The notes under the pieces: generated by a model
Told to the model about the DNA's origin: nothing
The model's input: the letters and a program-made list of their open reading frames with translations, nothing else
Database searches by the model: none
Translations under genes and position numbers: made by a program
Source: Nocardia yamanashiensis NBRC 100130
GTDB lineage: Bacteria; Actinomycetota; Actinomycetes; Mycobacteriales; Mycobacteriaceae
Length of the DNA: 64,000 nucleotides
Assembly (NCBI RefSeq): GCF_001613325.1
Contig: NZ_BDCD01000016.1
Span: 62,001-126,000 of the forward strand
Direction: 5' to 3'
Shown here: one piece after another, positions 1 through 8,804 of the stretch
Layout: each line of letters opens with the position of its first letter
Numbering within the stretch: position 1 is the first letter of the stretch

Positions 1-270
1 CGGGGTGCGCTCGCCGATCAGGCAGCCGTGCCGGTACACCTGCACCGCGTAGCCGCCCGCGCGCTGCCCGAAATCCAGGGCATCGGTCACCGCCGCCGCG
101 TCCATGCCGGCCGCGCCCGCGTCCCGGCGTTCGAAGGCCTTGCCCGCCTCCGGTTCCGCGCACGCCCCGCTGTCCGCGGGCTCGGCCGGGGCGGGGGCCG
201 CGGTCAGGGACAGGGCCGCGAAGGCGGCGATACCGAGCGCCGCTGCCCGGCTCGTGCGATGCAAACGCAT
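1..270 (-). CDS. Secreted serine hydrolase (beta-lactamase/class C-like), N-terminal part
   Basis: Reading leftward from an ATG at 268-270, 90 codons are open to the window edge. Residues 1-30 form a signal peptide: basic start, Ala-rich core, and an APAPAEP stretch suited to signal peptidase. After it come GMDAAAVTDALDFG and AVQVYRHGCLIGE, the pattern that opens the beta-lactamase/6-aminohexanoate-dimer hydrolase fold, where the Ser-x-x-Lys motif would follow. That motif lies off the window. A GAGGGG Shine-Dalgarno precedes the ATG. Export is seen; the enzymatic class is inferred from the N-terminal pattern only. Confidence 0.6.
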   Translation of the reverse strand, partial: MRLHRTSRAAALGIAAFAALSLTAAPAPAEPADSGACAEPEAGKAFERRDAGAAGMDAAAVTDALDFGQRAGGYAVQVYRHGCLIGERTP

Positions 271-552
271 GGACTTCAAACCCCTCGGCGGGCCGGTCGA
301 CCGGCCCGGTAGCTAACTGAGACTGCGTGGTGTCACATACCGTAGCCGGTGGTGACCGCCGACACAATGCACTGTCTGAGGCAATCCGCTCGACGGTGCT
401 CGGCGCGGTACCGGAAATATCGGGTGACCGGTCGCGGACCGGTTGGAATCCCTACTGGTTAGGAGCCTTTCGGCTCTTTTCCAGCGACCGGTTCCGTGCG
501 ACAGTAAGGTGCGCGTCGGGAGCGGATCCGAGGCGGGCAAGGAAAATCGACG
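271..552. other. Intergenic region with a small terminator-like hairpin
   Basis: This gap separates two divergent genes. It holds three ACCGGT hexamers (429-434, 440-445 and near 490), which suggest an operator cluster, and a short hairpin at 463-476. I see no convincing gene here. Confidence 0.4.
463..480 (+). terminator. Small GAGCC/GGCTC hairpin followed by TTTT
   Basis: GAGCC (463-467), loop TTTC, GGCTC (472-476), then four T. The stem is only 5 bp, but the T-run gives it the look of an intrinsic terminator or attenuator ahead of the membrane-protein gene at 553. Confidence 0.35.
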
Positions 553-1215
553 ATGATGATCGCGTTATGGGTGCTGCTGCCCTACGGAGCCATCCTCTCG
601 TGCGTGATCGGGCATCTCTGGCGCTATCGGCACGACGGGTTCCGTGATCACCTCTACGGGCCGCACATCGACCGCGCCGAACGCTTCGGCATCCACGCCT
701 TCCGGATCGGCGTGCCCCTCCTGTTCGTCGCCCGCATCACCGAAGTCTTTGCCGCCGGACCGGATTCGCGACCCGAGGGCGGCATCCGGATCCTCGTCAT
801 CGTGCTCCAGGTCGTCGCGATCCCCCTCGCCATGACGGGCGCCGCGCTCATCCTGGTGCCCCCGCTGATCGCCGCCGACGCCCGCCGGCGCGTCTCCGCG
901 GTGGACCGGCTCACCCTGCCCGTGCTCGTCGCCACCGTGCTCTCGGCCATGCTGGTCACCTTCGACGCCACCCCCGGCGACGGCCGATACCGCAGTGCCG
1001 AAACGCTTTTCACCTGGTCGCGCTCGGTGCTGACGCTGCATCCGCAGCCCGCGGTGATGGCGCACGCCCCCGCGCTCTATCAGGCGCGCGGGCTCATCGT
1101 CATGCTGCTGATCGCCATCTGGCCGTACACCCGGCTGGCCGGCATCTTCAGCATTCCGGCCATCCGGATGCTGCGGCAGACCTCGCGGCTCGCCGTGCTC
1201 GCGGTCGCGCGCTGA
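553..1215 (+). CDS. Orphan NarI-like membrane protein (nitrate reductase gamma family) without haem ligands
   Basis: The 220-residue protein has about five membrane segments and clear family marks of respiratory nitrate reductase gamma subunit: LPYGAILSCVIGHLWRYRHD at the N-terminus, and WSRSVLTLHPQPAVMAHAP plus WPYTRLAGIFSIP at the C-terminus. NarI normally carries two b-haems held by four His. Aligning by eye with the E. coli motifs FHIG, VGHFFG, RLHLVLG and RLIHIWS, the corresponding residues here are Arg51, Arg61, Arg179 and Gly197. No narG, narH or narJ lies nearby. It is therefore a NarI-fold protein that probably binds no haem in the usual way; its function is unknown. AAGGA lies about 10 nt before the first of two tandem ATGs. 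Confidence 0.7.
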   Translation: MMIALWVLLPYGAILSCVIGHLWRYRHDGFRDHLYGPHIDRAERFGIHAFRIGVPLLFVARITEVFAAGPDSRPEGGIRILVIVLQVVAIPLAMTGAALILVPPLIAADARRRVSAVDRLTLPVLVATVLSAMLVTFDATPGDGRYRSAETLFTWSRSVLTLHPQPAVMAHAPALYQARGLIVMLLIAIWPYTRLAGIFSIPAIRMLRQTSRLAVLAVAR

Positions 1216-1228
1216 TAATTTGGTCCGC

Positions 1229-2113
1229 ATGGCGGACTTCGGGGGAACTGACCAGTTCGCTCGGCTGCGCCCGCTGCTGTTCACCCTCGCCTACGAGATC
1301 CTGGGCAGCGCGGCCGATGCCGAAGACGTGCTGCAGGACAGCTATCTGCGCTGGAGCGCCGTCGACCAGGCGGCGGTGGAACATCCGCGTGCGTACCTGA
1401 CCCGGACGGTCACCCGGCAGGCGCTCAACCATTTGCGCACCACTTCCCGCCGCCGCGAGGACTACGTCGGCAGCTGGCTGCCCGAACCGATCCGCACCGA
1501 ACCCGATGCCGGACAGGATGTGCTGCTGGCCGAATCGGTGTCGATGGCCATGCTGCTGGTGCTGGAAACCCTCGCGCCCACCGAACGCGCGGTGTTCGTC
1601 CTCTCGGAGGTCTTCGGGCATTCGCTGGTCGAAATCGCCGACCTGATCGGCAAATCCGATGCCGCCGTGCGCCAGATCGCGCACCGCGCCCGAGCCCACG
1701 TGCAGGCCCGCCGCAAACGCTTCCATCCCGATGCCGCCACCGGCCGGGCGGTCGCGGGGCAATTCCTGCTGGCCGTCCGTACCGGCGACACCCGCGCGCT
1801 GCTGGAGCTGCTCGCACCCGATGTCGTGCAGATCTCCGACGGCGGCGGCAAGGTCAGCGCGGCCCGGCATCCCATCCTCGGCGCCGCGAAGGTCGCCCAG
1901 TTCGTCCTCGGCCTGCAGCGGAAATACCTGGCCGACACCGATTTCGAGGTCGCCGCCTACAACGCCCAGCCCGCCGTTCTCACCCGCGTCGGCGGCCGCC
2001 TGGACAATATCCTGGTCATCGAATTCGACGGCGCGCTGATCACCGGCCTCTACGCGATCCGCAATCCCGACAAGCTCGCCGCCTTCGAGATCGCCCGCCC
2101 GCTCGGTCGATGA
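1229..2113 (+). CDS. ECF sigma factor, ECF41/SigJ type, with SnoaL-like C-terminal domain
   Basis: Region 2 (about residues 10-75: LLFTLAYEILGSAADAEDVL) and region 4 (about 115-170: LAPTERAVFVLSEVFGHSLVEIADLIGKS) are typical of extracytoplasmic-function sigma factors. The protein continues as a roughly 110-residue NTF2/SnoaL-like domain. WLPEP in the linker, DGGGK and NPDKL in the tail are the three signature motifs of ECF41 factors, whose C-terminal domain tunes activity in place of a separate anti-sigma protein. ECF41 genes are usually next to a COE-type oxidoreductase, carboxymuconolactone decarboxylase or epimerase; here the next genes are a flavodoxin and an SRPBCC protein. TTG at 1220 is an alternative start; neither start has a strong ribosome site. 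Confidence 0.85.
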   Translation: MADFGGTDQFARLRPLLFTLAYEILGSAADAEDVLQDSYLRWSAVDQAAVEHPRAYLTRTVTRQALNHLRTTSRRREDYVGSWLPEPIRTEPDAGQDVLLAESVSMAMLLVLETLAPTERAVFVLSEVFGHSLVEIADLIGKSDAAVRQIAHRARAHVQARRKRFHPDAATGRAVAGQFLLAVRTGDTRALLELLAPDVVQISDGGGKVSAARHPILGAAKVAQFVLGLQRKYLADTDFEVAAYNAQPAVLTRVGGRLDNILVIEFDGALITGLYAIRNPDKLAAFEIARPLGR

Positions 2114-2216
2114 TCACCCTGTGACGCGGCCCACGCGAACCGCCCGTCACGGTCCGCGCCCCGCCGGTGTCTCCGAGATATCCGGACCCTCCGGAAAACC
2201 GGAAAAGGAGCGTCAC

Positions 2217-2663
2217 ATGAAAACCGCACTCGTCTGCGTCTCGGTCTCGCACGGCAATACCCGCCGCATCGCCGAGCAGATGGCCCCGATCCTGCACGCC
2301 CCCATCCTCGAGCCCGAGGAGATCGACCCCGCCGCGCTCGCCGGCTACGACCTCGTCGGTTTCGGCTCCGGCATTTTCAATCTCGCCTTCCATCCTCGCC
2401 TGCGCGACTTCGTCCGCGCCCTGCCCGAGGGCCGCCCGCGCCGCGCGTTCGTCTACGTCACCAGCGGATTCCCGCCCCGCACGCATCCGCTCGTGCAGCA
2501 ACTCGAAAGCAAGGGCTATCAGGTGGTGGACACCTTCGCCTGCCGCGCCCTCGACACCTGGCTGCCCTTCAAAGCCGTCGGCGGCATCCGCAAGGGCCGC
2601 CCCGACGCGGCCGATCTGGCCGCCGCCCGCGCCTTCGCCGAAAAGCTCCGCGACCGGCCGTGA
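2217..2663 (+). CDS. Flavodoxin family protein
   Basis: A 148-residue flavodoxin-like protein. The FMN phosphate loop is SVSHGNTRRIAEQMA near residues 9-22, and GYDLVGFGSGIF near 44-55 is the second conserved block. It lacks the longer insert of classical electron-transfer flavodoxins and resembles short flavodoxin-domain proteins of actinobacteria. The start is fixed by AAAAGGAG seven bases before ATG; an upstream in-frame extension has no ribosome site. It follows the ECF sigma gene by about 100 bp on the same strand and could be its target or co-transcribed with it. Partner and substrate are unknown. Confidence 0.75.
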   Translation: MKTALVCVSVSHGNTRRIAEQMAPILHAPILEPEEIDPAALAGYDLVGFGSGIFNLAFHPRLRDFVRALPEGRPRRAFVYVTSGFPPRTHPLVQQLESKGYQVVDTFACRALDTWLPFKAVGGIRKGRPDAADLAAARAFAEKLRDRP

Positions 2664-2769
2664 CACGCCGTCTGGGATCGATTCCATTGCGCACCTGCCG
2701 TTTTCGGAGATTCCCACAAGATCGCCGCGTCGCGTGGCCGAACCGCTCCGCTCGTGCCATGGTGGAGGC

Positions 2770-3213
2770 ATGCTGCCCGACGCGGAGTTGAATCCGGCTG
2801 CGGTCGAGATCGGCGGGTTCTTCCCGCAGCCACCCGATGCCCTCTGGGAGGCGCTCATCGAACCGCATCTGGTCGAACGCTGGCTACAACTGCGCTCCAG
2901 CGGATTCGCGGCGGCGGTGGGCACCCGCTTCGTCTTCGCGGTGCCCGGCACGCCGCCCGGCGAGATCGCCTGCGAGGTGCTCACGGCCAGCCCGGGGGAG
3001 CGGCTCACCATCAGCTGGGTGGATCTGCGCGCCGAGCGTCCCGCGCGCTGGGTGGTGGATTGGCTGATCCAGCCCGAGGGACGCGGGACGCGACTGTTGC
3101 TGACCCAGACCGGTTTCGATATCGAGGACCGGCGGCAGAAGATGGCGCGCAATGCCATGGAACGCGGCTGGAAGACCACCCTGTCGCGGTTGCGCGAGGT
3201 CCTCGAGCGCTGA
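2770..3213 (+). CDS. SRPBCC/AHSA1 domain protein
   Basis: A single START-like AHSA1 domain of about 147 residues. The visible pattern is FPQPPDALWEALIEPHLVERWL near the N-terminus, then alternating beta strands, GTRLLLTQTGFD, and a C-terminal helix ending WKTTLSRLREVLER, which closes the ligand cavity in this fold. Such proteins bind hydrophobic ligands or act beside ArsR or sigma regulators; no ligand can be read from the sequence. GGAGG lies very close to the chosen ATG; a GTG at 2734 is in frame and would add 12 residues. It lies downstream of the flavodoxin on the same strand. Confidence 0.7.
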   Translation: MLPDAELNPAAVEIGGFFPQPPDALWEALIEPHLVERWLQLRSSGFAAAVGTRFVFAVPGTPPGEIACEVLTASPGERLTISWVDLRAERPARWVVDWLIQPEGRGTRLLLTQTGFDIEDRRQKMARNAMERGWKTTLSRLREVLER

Positions 3214-3219
3214 CCCGGA

Positions 3220-3495
3220 TCAGCGCGGCAGCGAGCCGTTCGCCGCGGAGGTGACGGTCCCGCGCCGCGGCAGGACGGAATCGTCCACCAGGCGTAGCGC
3301 GGTGAATCCGCGTTCGGCGGCCAGCCGGCGAATCGCCGCCACCTCGTCGTCGGTCCGCTCGGTGACGTCGATGCTGACCTCGGCATCGGCCAGGCTGTGC
3401 CCGGCATCGGCCAGCTGCGTGGCCAGCATGGTGAAGGTCAGGAGCGCATGCTCCTCGAAGAGTTGCTCGGGTTCTATATGCGGTATCCCCTTCAT
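3220..3495 (-). CDS. Small hypothetical protein
   Basis: A 91-residue protein of mixed acidic composition without signal peptide or membrane segment. It contains HIEPEQLFEEHALLTFTMLATQ and TDDEVAAIRRLAAERGFTALRLV, predicted helix-rich then alpha/beta. I do not recognise the family. The gene ends 7 bp from the convergent SRPBCC gene and lies 72 bp downstream of the WYL regulator on the same strand, so it may be its operon partner. Codon third-position GC is normal for the region, which supports a real gene. Confidence 0.5.
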   Translation of the reverse strand: MKGIPHIEPEQLFEEHALLTFTMLATQLADAGHSLADAEVSIDVTERTDDEVAAIRRLAAERGFTALRLVDDSVLPRRGTVTSAANGSLPR

Positions 3496-3567
3496 GAGCA
3501 GGCAGCGTATGCAGTGGGAGGGGAGGAAGGCGGCATCGATGCCTGGCGTGTCGGATTCGCGGCGTTT

Positions 3568-4536
3568 TCACCCGCCGGCCGCGCGGGATAGCCGAGCGGC
3601 CAGGTCACGGACGTGATCGGCGAGTTCGGGCGGGTGCAGGACACGGAATTCGAAGCCGAAGGACACGGTGTAGAAGGCGATGGCCTCCAGCGACGGCCCG
3701 CCGGTGTGCAAGATGCAGGATTCGGCGTCCACGGGTTCGAGGACCCCGACCGTGGGGGCGATGCGATCCGCGGCGGTTTCGACGGGCGTGTGCAGCAGGA
3801 TGCGGGCCTGGTGCCGGTAGGGCGCGCTGGTGATGCCGTGCGAGACCAGCTCGGCCGGGTCGGGCGCCTCGCGCGGAGTGAAGCGCGGGCCGGTGGGGAT
3901 GCGCGGGGTGAGGCGATCCACCCGGTAGGTGCGCCAGTCCTCGCGATCGACATCCCAGCCGGTCAGATACCAGCGGCGGCCGGTATGCACCAGGCGATGG
4001 GGTTCGGTTGTGCGGCGGGAGGATTCGCCGGCATGGGTGCGGTAGTCGAACCGCAGCCGATGCTGATCGCGGATCGCGGCGGCGATGACGGTCAAGGTGT
4101 CCGGGTCCACCTGCGGGCCGCCCGCGGGCACCGCGACCGTCGCGGCCTGCAACGCGGTCATGCGATGCCGCAGCCGCGACGGCAGCACCTGTTCGAGCTT
4201 GGCCAGCGCCCGCAGCGAACTCTCCTCGATCCCGGCGATGGTGCCGCCCGCGGCCGTGCGCAAGCCCATGGCGACCGCGATCGCCTCCTCGTCGTCCAGC
4301 AGCAGCGGCGGCAGTTTCGCGCCCGCGCCCAGCCGGTACCCGGCCGACCCGGCGCTGGCGTGCACGGGATAGCCGAGCGTGCGCAGCTTCTCGATATCGC
4401 GGCGCACCGTGCGCACATCCACCTCGAGTTGATCGGCCAGTTCCGCGCCGGTCCAGTCGCGCGGAGTCTGGAGCAGGGACAGCAGGCGCAGCAGGCGCGC
4501 GGAGGTTTCCAACACGAATCCGATTCTGCCCGACAC
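3568..4536 (-). CDS. WYL-domain transcriptional regulator (HTH_11 + WYL)
   Basis: This 322-residue protein is a YafY/DeoR-like regulator. An N-terminal winged helix (about residues 12-65: TGAELADQLEVDVRTVRRDIEKL) is followed by a WYL ligand-sensing domain, with the literal W-Y-L at 189-191 inside HTGRRWYLTGWDVD. WYL domains are thought to sense nucleic acids or nucleotides and often switch stress genes. It is divergent from the epoxide hydrolase at 4579 with only 42 bp between starts, so it probably controls that gene and itself. The first ATG was used; LETSARLL a few residues in could be an alternative start. Confidence 0.9.
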   Translation of the reverse strand: MSGRIGFVLETSARLLRLLSLLQTPRDWTGAELADQLEVDVRTVRRDIEKLRTLGYPVHASAGSAGYRLGAGAKLPPLLLDDEEAIAVAMGLRTAAGGTIAGIEESSLRALAKLEQVLPSRLRHRMTALQAATVAVPAGGPQVDPDTLTVIAAAIRDQHRLRFDYRTHAGESSRRTTEPHRLVHTGRRWYLTGWDVDREDWRTYRVDRLTPRIPTGPRFTPREAPDPAELVSHGITSAPYRHQARILLHTPVETAADRIAPTVGVLEPVDAESCILHTGGPSLEAIAFYTVSFGFEFRVLHPPELADHVRDLAARLSRAAGG

Positions 4537-4578
4537 CTAGGGCGAAACCTGTCCTAACCGGCTCCTACCGTAGTTCTC

Positions 4579-5730
4579 ATGAGCAACGAGATCCTTCCCT
4601 TCCGCATCGAAATCGCCCAGGAACAGCTCGATGATCTGCGCGCCAAACTGGACGCCGCCCGCCTGCCCGCCCCGCTGCCCGGCGACGACTGGGACACCGG
4701 CGTCCCCGTGCACTGGCTGCGCGAAATGGTCGACTACTGGCGCACCGGCTACGACTGGCGCGCGGCCGAAGCCGAATTGAACCGCTACCCGCAGTTCGTC
4801 ACCGAAATCGACGGGCAGCGCATCCATTTCCTGCACGTGCGCTCCGCCGAACCGGAGGCGACGCCGCTGCTGCTCACCCACGGCTGGCCCGGCTCGATTG
4901 CCGAATTCCTCGATGTGATCGGACCTTTGACCGATCCGGGCGCGCACGGCGGCGACCCCGCCGACGCCTTCCACCTGGTCATCCCCGCCCTGCCCGGCTT
5001 CGGATTCTCCAGTCCCATCAACGATTCCGGCTGGACCCGGGCCCGCATCGGCCGCACCTGGGCGGAGCTGATGAACCGTCTCGGCTACGAGCGCTACGGC
5101 GTGCAGGGCGGTGACATCGGCGGCTCGGTCAGCCCCGAAGTCGCCCGCACCGCACCGGATCACGTGATCGGCGTGCACGTCAACGGCGGCACCAACCTGC
5201 CCCCGGTGCCCTTCCCGGACAGTGAACGCGAGGGCCTGAGCGAACTGGAACTCGACCGGGTGCGCCGGATCAACGATTTCGTGCGCGAGGAATTCGGCTA
5301 TATCGCCATCCAATCCACCCGTCCGCAAGCCCTCGCCTACGGCCTGGTCGATTCCCCGGTCGGTCAGCTGGCCTGGATCATGGACAAGTTCCGGGAGTGG
5401 ACCTTCCCCCGGAACGTGCTGCCCGACAAGATCATCAGCCGCGATCGGCTGCTCACCAATGTCATGCTGTACTGGCTCACCGGCACCGCCGGCTCCGCGG
5501 CCTACGTCGGCTACGCGAACGTCGGCTCCTGGGGCGAGCAGCCCGCGAACTCCGGGGTGCCCACCGCCGTGCTGGCCTTCGCCCACGACGTCTGCATCCG
5601 CCGCTACTGCGAACCCTCGAACACCATCGTCCGCTGGACCGACGTCGACCACGGCGGTCACTTCGCGGCGCTCGAGGAACCCGCGCTGCTGGTCGCCGAC
5701 ATTCGCGAATTCTTCCGCGACCTGCGCTGA
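4579..5730 (+). CDS. Epoxide hydrolase (EphB-like, EHN domain + alpha/beta hydrolase)
   Basis: 383 residues. The N-terminal EHN domain (about 1-110) is typical of microsomal-type epoxide hydrolases, followed by the alpha/beta-hydrolase core. HGWPG at 101-105 supplies the oxyanion hole, Asp179 in QGGDIGG is the nucleophile, and His in DVDHGGHF near the end completes the charge relay. The reaction is opening of epoxides to vicinal diols. No signal peptide is seen, so it should be cytosolic. It probably answers to the divergent WYL regulator. Its 3' end overlaps the convergent MFS gene by 73 bp. Confidence 0.9.
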   Translation: MSNEILPFRIEIAQEQLDDLRAKLDAARLPAPLPGDDWDTGVPVHWLREMVDYWRTGYDWRAAEAELNRYPQFVTEIDGQRIHFLHVRSAEPEATPLLLTHGWPGSIAEFLDVIGPLTDPGAHGGDPADAFHLVIPALPGFGFSSPINDSGWTRARIGRTWAELMNRLGYERYGVQGGDIGGSVSPEVARTAPDHVIGVHVNGGTNLPPVPFPDSEREGLSELELDRVRRINDFVREEFGYIAIQSTRPQALAYGLVDSPVGQLAWIMDKFREWTFPRNVLPDKIISRDRLLTNVMLYWLTGTAGSAAYVGYANVGSWGEQPANSGVPTAVLAFAHDVCIRRYCEPSNTIVRWTDVDHGGHFAALEEPALLVADIREFFRDLR

Positions 5731-6905
5731 CCGTCCGGGGTGGCGGCCGTGACGCACAGCGATGCCGCGCACAGCGCCACCCCGAACCAGACGGCCCCGT
5801 TCACCCCGGCGCCGTCGGCCAGCAGGCCGCCGAACAACGCGCCCAAGGCGATCGACAGGTTGTAGCCGAGCGTGTTGATGGACATGGCGGCCTCGAAGGC
5901 GTCGGGTGCGGCGGCCAGCGTCGAATTGATCTGGCACAGGTTGGCCGCGCCGAACGAGACGCCCCACAGCACCATGGCCAGTACCAGTCCGGTGCGGGAA
6001 TCGCCGAAGGCGAGCAGCAACAGCAGCGAAACCACCAGTCCCGCACCGGCGGTGAGGAATGTCGCGCGCAGGTTCCGGGCGACGGCCTGCCCGGCGAGGA
6101 AGTTCCCGGCCGCGCCGCCGAGTCCGTAGACCATCAGCAGTCCGGTGACGAACCCGGCCGAGGCGTTCGAATTCTCCTCGGCGAACGGCCGAATGAACGT
6201 GTACGCCCCGAAATGCCCGAGCACGTACAGCATTACGGCGATCATCACCGCTCGCAGCCGCGGATTGTCGAGCGGCAGCCGGAACACCTCCCGCACCGAC
6301 ACCGCGTTCTCCGAAGGCAGCGACGGTATGACGGCGGCCACCGCGACACCCACCACCGCCGCGAGGGCGCTCCAGATCAAAAACGTTGTCCGCCAATCGG
6401 TGAGACTCTCCAGCAACGTGCCCAGCGGGATTCCCACCACGGTGGCGATCGAGATCCCCGACAATGCCACCGCCGCCGCCCGGTTGGCGTGCTGCTCCGG
6501 CACCAGCCGCATGGCCATACTCACCCCGATGGCCCAGAACATCCCGTGCGCGAACCCCATCACCAGCCGCGTGGCCAGCAGGATCGGAAAGTTCGGCGCC
6601 ACAGCGGTAATCAGATTCCCCGCCGCCAGCACCGCGAGCAATGCCGACAGCAGCAGCCGCCGATCCACCCGCCGCGTCCACGCCACCAGGAACGGCACTC
6701 CCAGCCCCGCCGACACCCCGAACAACGTCACCATCAGCCCGGCCACGCCCACCGCGACGTCCAGACTCGACCCCACCGCCGTCAACAGCCCGACCGGCAT
6801 CAATTCGGTGGTGACGAAGGTGAACAGGCTGGCGGTGATCACCCCCACGCCTACCCAGGGCCGCCACGTGCCCTCGCTAACCCGTTGTGTCACTTCGCTA
6901 CTCAT
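5658..6905 (-). CDS. MFS transporter, DHA1/AraJ-like
   Basis: A 415-residue major facilitator with about 12 hydrophobic segments. It starts [12 protein letters not shown] and continues with a TELMPVGLL motif in the first helix, typical of the AraJ/YdhP/Cmx drug or sugar efflux branch. The motif A region ([15 protein letters not shown]) follows helix 2. The ATG at 6903-6905 was chosen because the protein matches the family from there; longer open frame upstream is antisense noise. It is divergent from a LysR regulator 78 bp away. The substrate is unknown. The last 24 codons run antisense to the epoxide hydrolase gene. Confidence 0.85.
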   Translation of the reverse strand: MSSEVTQRVSEGTWRPWVGVGVITASLFTFVTTELMPVGLLTAVGSSLDVAVGVAGLMVTLFGVSAGLGVPFLVAWTRRVDRRLLLSALLAVLAAGNLITAVAPNFPILLATRLVMGFAHGMFWAIGVSMAMRLVPEQHANRAAAVALSGISIATVVGIPLGTLLESLTDWRTTFLIWSALAAVVGVAVAAVIPSLPSENAVSVREVFRLPLDNPRLRAVMIAVMLYVLGHFGAYTFIRPFAEENSNASAGFVTGLLMVYGLGGAAGNFLAGQAVARNLRATFLTAGAGLVVSLLLLLAFGDSRTGLVLAMVLWGVSFGAANLCQINSTLAAAPDAFEAAMSINTLGYNLSIALGALFGGLLADGAGVNGAVWFGVALCAASLCVTAATPDGQRRSRKNSRMSATSSAGSSSAAK

Positions 6906-6983
6906 ACCCAGATCCCACCCCGCGCCGATCGATGAGTCCAACACATGTTTGTCACCGCATCGATCGTGATTCAAGATTGATCC
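6906..6983. promoter_or_regulatory. Divergent promoter/operator region between MFS and LysR genes
   Basis: A 78-bp gap, AT-richer than its flanks, with ATCGAT-type motifs at both ends (near 6928 and 6959) and the partly dyadic stretch ATTCAAGATTGAT near the LysR start. This is the normal place for a LysR operator; the exact site is not proven. Confidence 0.4.
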
Positions 6984-7865
6984 GTGGAACTCCAGCAACT
7001 GCGCTACGTCCTCGCGGTAGCCGAAACCAACAGCTTCACCCGAGCCGCCGAACGCTGCCTGGTGGTCCAATCCGCCCTCAGTCACCAAATAGCCCGCCTG
7101 GAAAGGGAACTCGGCGCCAAACTCTTCGAACGCACCAGCCGCCGGGTCCGCCTCACGCCTGCCGGCGCCGCCTTCCTGCCCGCCGCCCGCCAATGCCTCG
7201 CCGCCGCCGAGCGCGCCGCCGCCGAAGTGGCCGCGGCCATCGGCGAAATCCGGGGCACGCTGGCCCTGGGCCTGATTCCCACGGTCACCGCCGTCGACAT
7301 CCCCGCGGCCCTGCGCGATTTCCGGGAACGTCACCCGCAGGTCCGCATCACCCTGCGGGTGGGCGCCAGCGACGATCTCATCGCCCGGGTCGAACAGGGC
7401 GAACTGGACGCGGCCTTCCTCGGCCTGCCCGTCACCACCGAGCCGAAGGGGGTATCCGCCCGGGAACTGGGCCGCGACCGCCTGGTAGCCGTGGTGGCGC
7501 CGACCCACCCCCTCGCCTCGGCCCGGGCGGTGGATCTGCGCACCCTCGCCGCCGAAGTCTTCGTGGACCTACCGGCGGGCACCGCCGGCCGAATCCAATC
7601 CGACCAGGCATTCGCCGCCGCCGGCCTCACCCGCGACGTGGCCTTCGAGGTCACCACGGCCGACTACATCGCCCGCCTGGTCGCCCCGAATCTGGCCGTG
7701 GCCATGCTCCCGGCCGCCTACGCCGCCGAAATCCCCGGCGTGGCCGCCCTCGAAATCACCGACGCCCCCGCTCGCGTCGAATACGCGGTCTGGAGCAGTC
7801 GATCCACCACTCCCGCCGCAACCGCGTTCCTCACCTCCCTGGGCATCGCGGTTCAGGCGCGATGA
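6984..7865 (+). CDS. LysR family transcriptional regulator
   Basis: 293 residues starting at GTG with MELQQLRYVLAVAETNSFTR, the classic LysR winged helix-turn-helix (residues 1-60, recognition helix QSALSHQIARLERELG). A PBP2-type effector domain follows from about residue 90. It is transcribed away from the MFS transporter, the standard arrangement for an activator of the neighbouring gene that senses the transported compound. The 3' end overlaps the convergent SDR gene by 13 bp. The effector cannot be predicted. Confidence 0.9.
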   Translation: MELQQLRYVLAVAETNSFTRAAERCLVVQSALSHQIARLERELGAKLFERTSRRVRLTPAGAAFLPAARQCLAAAERAAAEVAAAIGEIRGTLALGLIPTVTAVDIPAALRDFRERHPQVRITLRVGASDDLIARVEQGELDAAFLGLPVTTEPKGVSARELGRDRLVAVVAPTHPLASARAVDLRTLAAEVFVDLPAGTAGRIQSDQAFAAAGLTRDVAFEVTTADYIARLVAPNLAVAMLPAAYAAEIPGVAALEITDAPARVEYAVWSSRSTTPAATAFLTSLGIAVQAR

Positions 7866-8644
7866 GGGTAGGCGCCGCCGTCCACGACGATGCGCTGGCC
7901 GGTCAGGTAGCCGGCGGCGGGGGAGGTGAGGAAGGCGACGACCTCGGCGACTTCCTCGGGGCGGCAGACGTGACCGAACGGGGCCGTAGCGTCGAGATCG
8001 GCGGCTCGGCGGGAGGCACCGGCGGTCAGGGCGGTGGTCAACCGGTCGCCCATCTCGGTGGCCACCAGCCCGGGAGCGACGATGTTCACGTGAATGCCAT
8101 GGGGCGCTTCCTCTTTGGCGAGGGTGTGGGCCAGGGCTTCCAAGGCGGCTTTGGCCATGTTGTACGGAGCCCCGGCGGCGCCCAGCGCGTGGGCGGCGAC
8201 GCTACTGATCATGATGATGTCGCCGCGCGGGCGGATGCGCATGCCCGGGAGCACCTGACGGGTGAGCTGGTGGGGCCCGATCGCCTGGACGCGGAGCAGC
8301 CGCTCTACCTCGTCGGAGGCGGTATCGGCGACGGTTTGCCCGCGACTGGCGATGCCGCCGTTGTGCACCAGGATGTCTATCGGGCCCAGGTCGGCTGTGA
8401 TCCGCTCGACCATGGCGGTGACGGCGGGTAGATCGTCCACCGGGGCTTGGACGGCCAAGGCCTCGACCCCGAGCTTGTGGAGTTGTTCCACGGTCTCCTC
8501 GGCGGAGGCGGCATCCCGGCGGTAGTTGACGGCCACTTTCGCCCCCCGCGCGCCCAGCGCCAGGCTGATGGCGCGGCCGATACCGCGCCCGCCGCCGGTC
8601 ACCAGGGCCACGCGGCCCGCCAATTCGGTTGCTGCCGTGTTCAT
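7853..8644 (-). CDS. SDR family NAD(P)-dependent oxidoreductase
   Basis: 263 residues of classical short-chain dehydrogenase. The cofactor loop is TGGGRGIG at 16-23, HNGG near 94-97, catalytic Ser near 147, and Tyr161/Lys165 in YNMAK. The region after the nucleotide loop (NYRR) has basic residues that favour NADP(H), as in FabG-like enzymes. The C-terminus YLTGQRIVVDGG is standard. The substrate is probably a beta-keto or sugar-like alcohol and is not determinable. It stands alone, convergent with the LysR gene. Confidence 0.85.
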   Translation of the reverse strand: MNTAATELAGRVALVTGGGRGIGRAISLALGARGAKVAVNYRRDAASAEETVEQLHKLGVEALAVQAPVDDLPAVTAMVERITADLGPIDILVHNGGIASRGQTVADTASDEVERLLRVQAIGPHQLTRQVLPGMRIRPRGDIIMISSVAAHALGAAGAPYNMAKAALEALAHTLAKEEAPHGIHVNIVAPGLVATEMGDRLTTALTAGASRRAADLDATAPFGHVCRPEEVAEVVAFLTSPAAGYLTGQRIVVDGGAYPHRA

Positions 8645-8804
8645 TCAAGCTCCTTTGCCGATGAGTAATCCGATCATCGCGCGCGGCGGTGGCCGGTGTC
8701 GATGGCGGGCGGCGACACCGGCGGGCGGGATGTCCGAAATGGGTGATCGGTTAGGGCAGACTCGGCTACCGAATGGTCTGTTGCCGAGTGGAGGAGCTGA
8801 GACG
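8645..8804. promoter_or_regulatory. Divergent promoter region with two dyads
   Basis: Between the SDR and DUF1254 genes. CCGGTGTCG (8694-8702) pairs with CGACACCGG (8714-8722), and CTCGGC (8761-8766) pairs with GCCGAG (8783-8788). GGAGGAG precedes the downstream ATG. Either dyad could be an operator or leader hairpin. Confidence 0.35.

Noticed and set aside
4537-6867. 776-codon open frame on the minus strand
   Set aside because: Covers the epoxide hydrolase in antisense and the MFS gene in another frame; Gly/Arg-rich, not a real protein.
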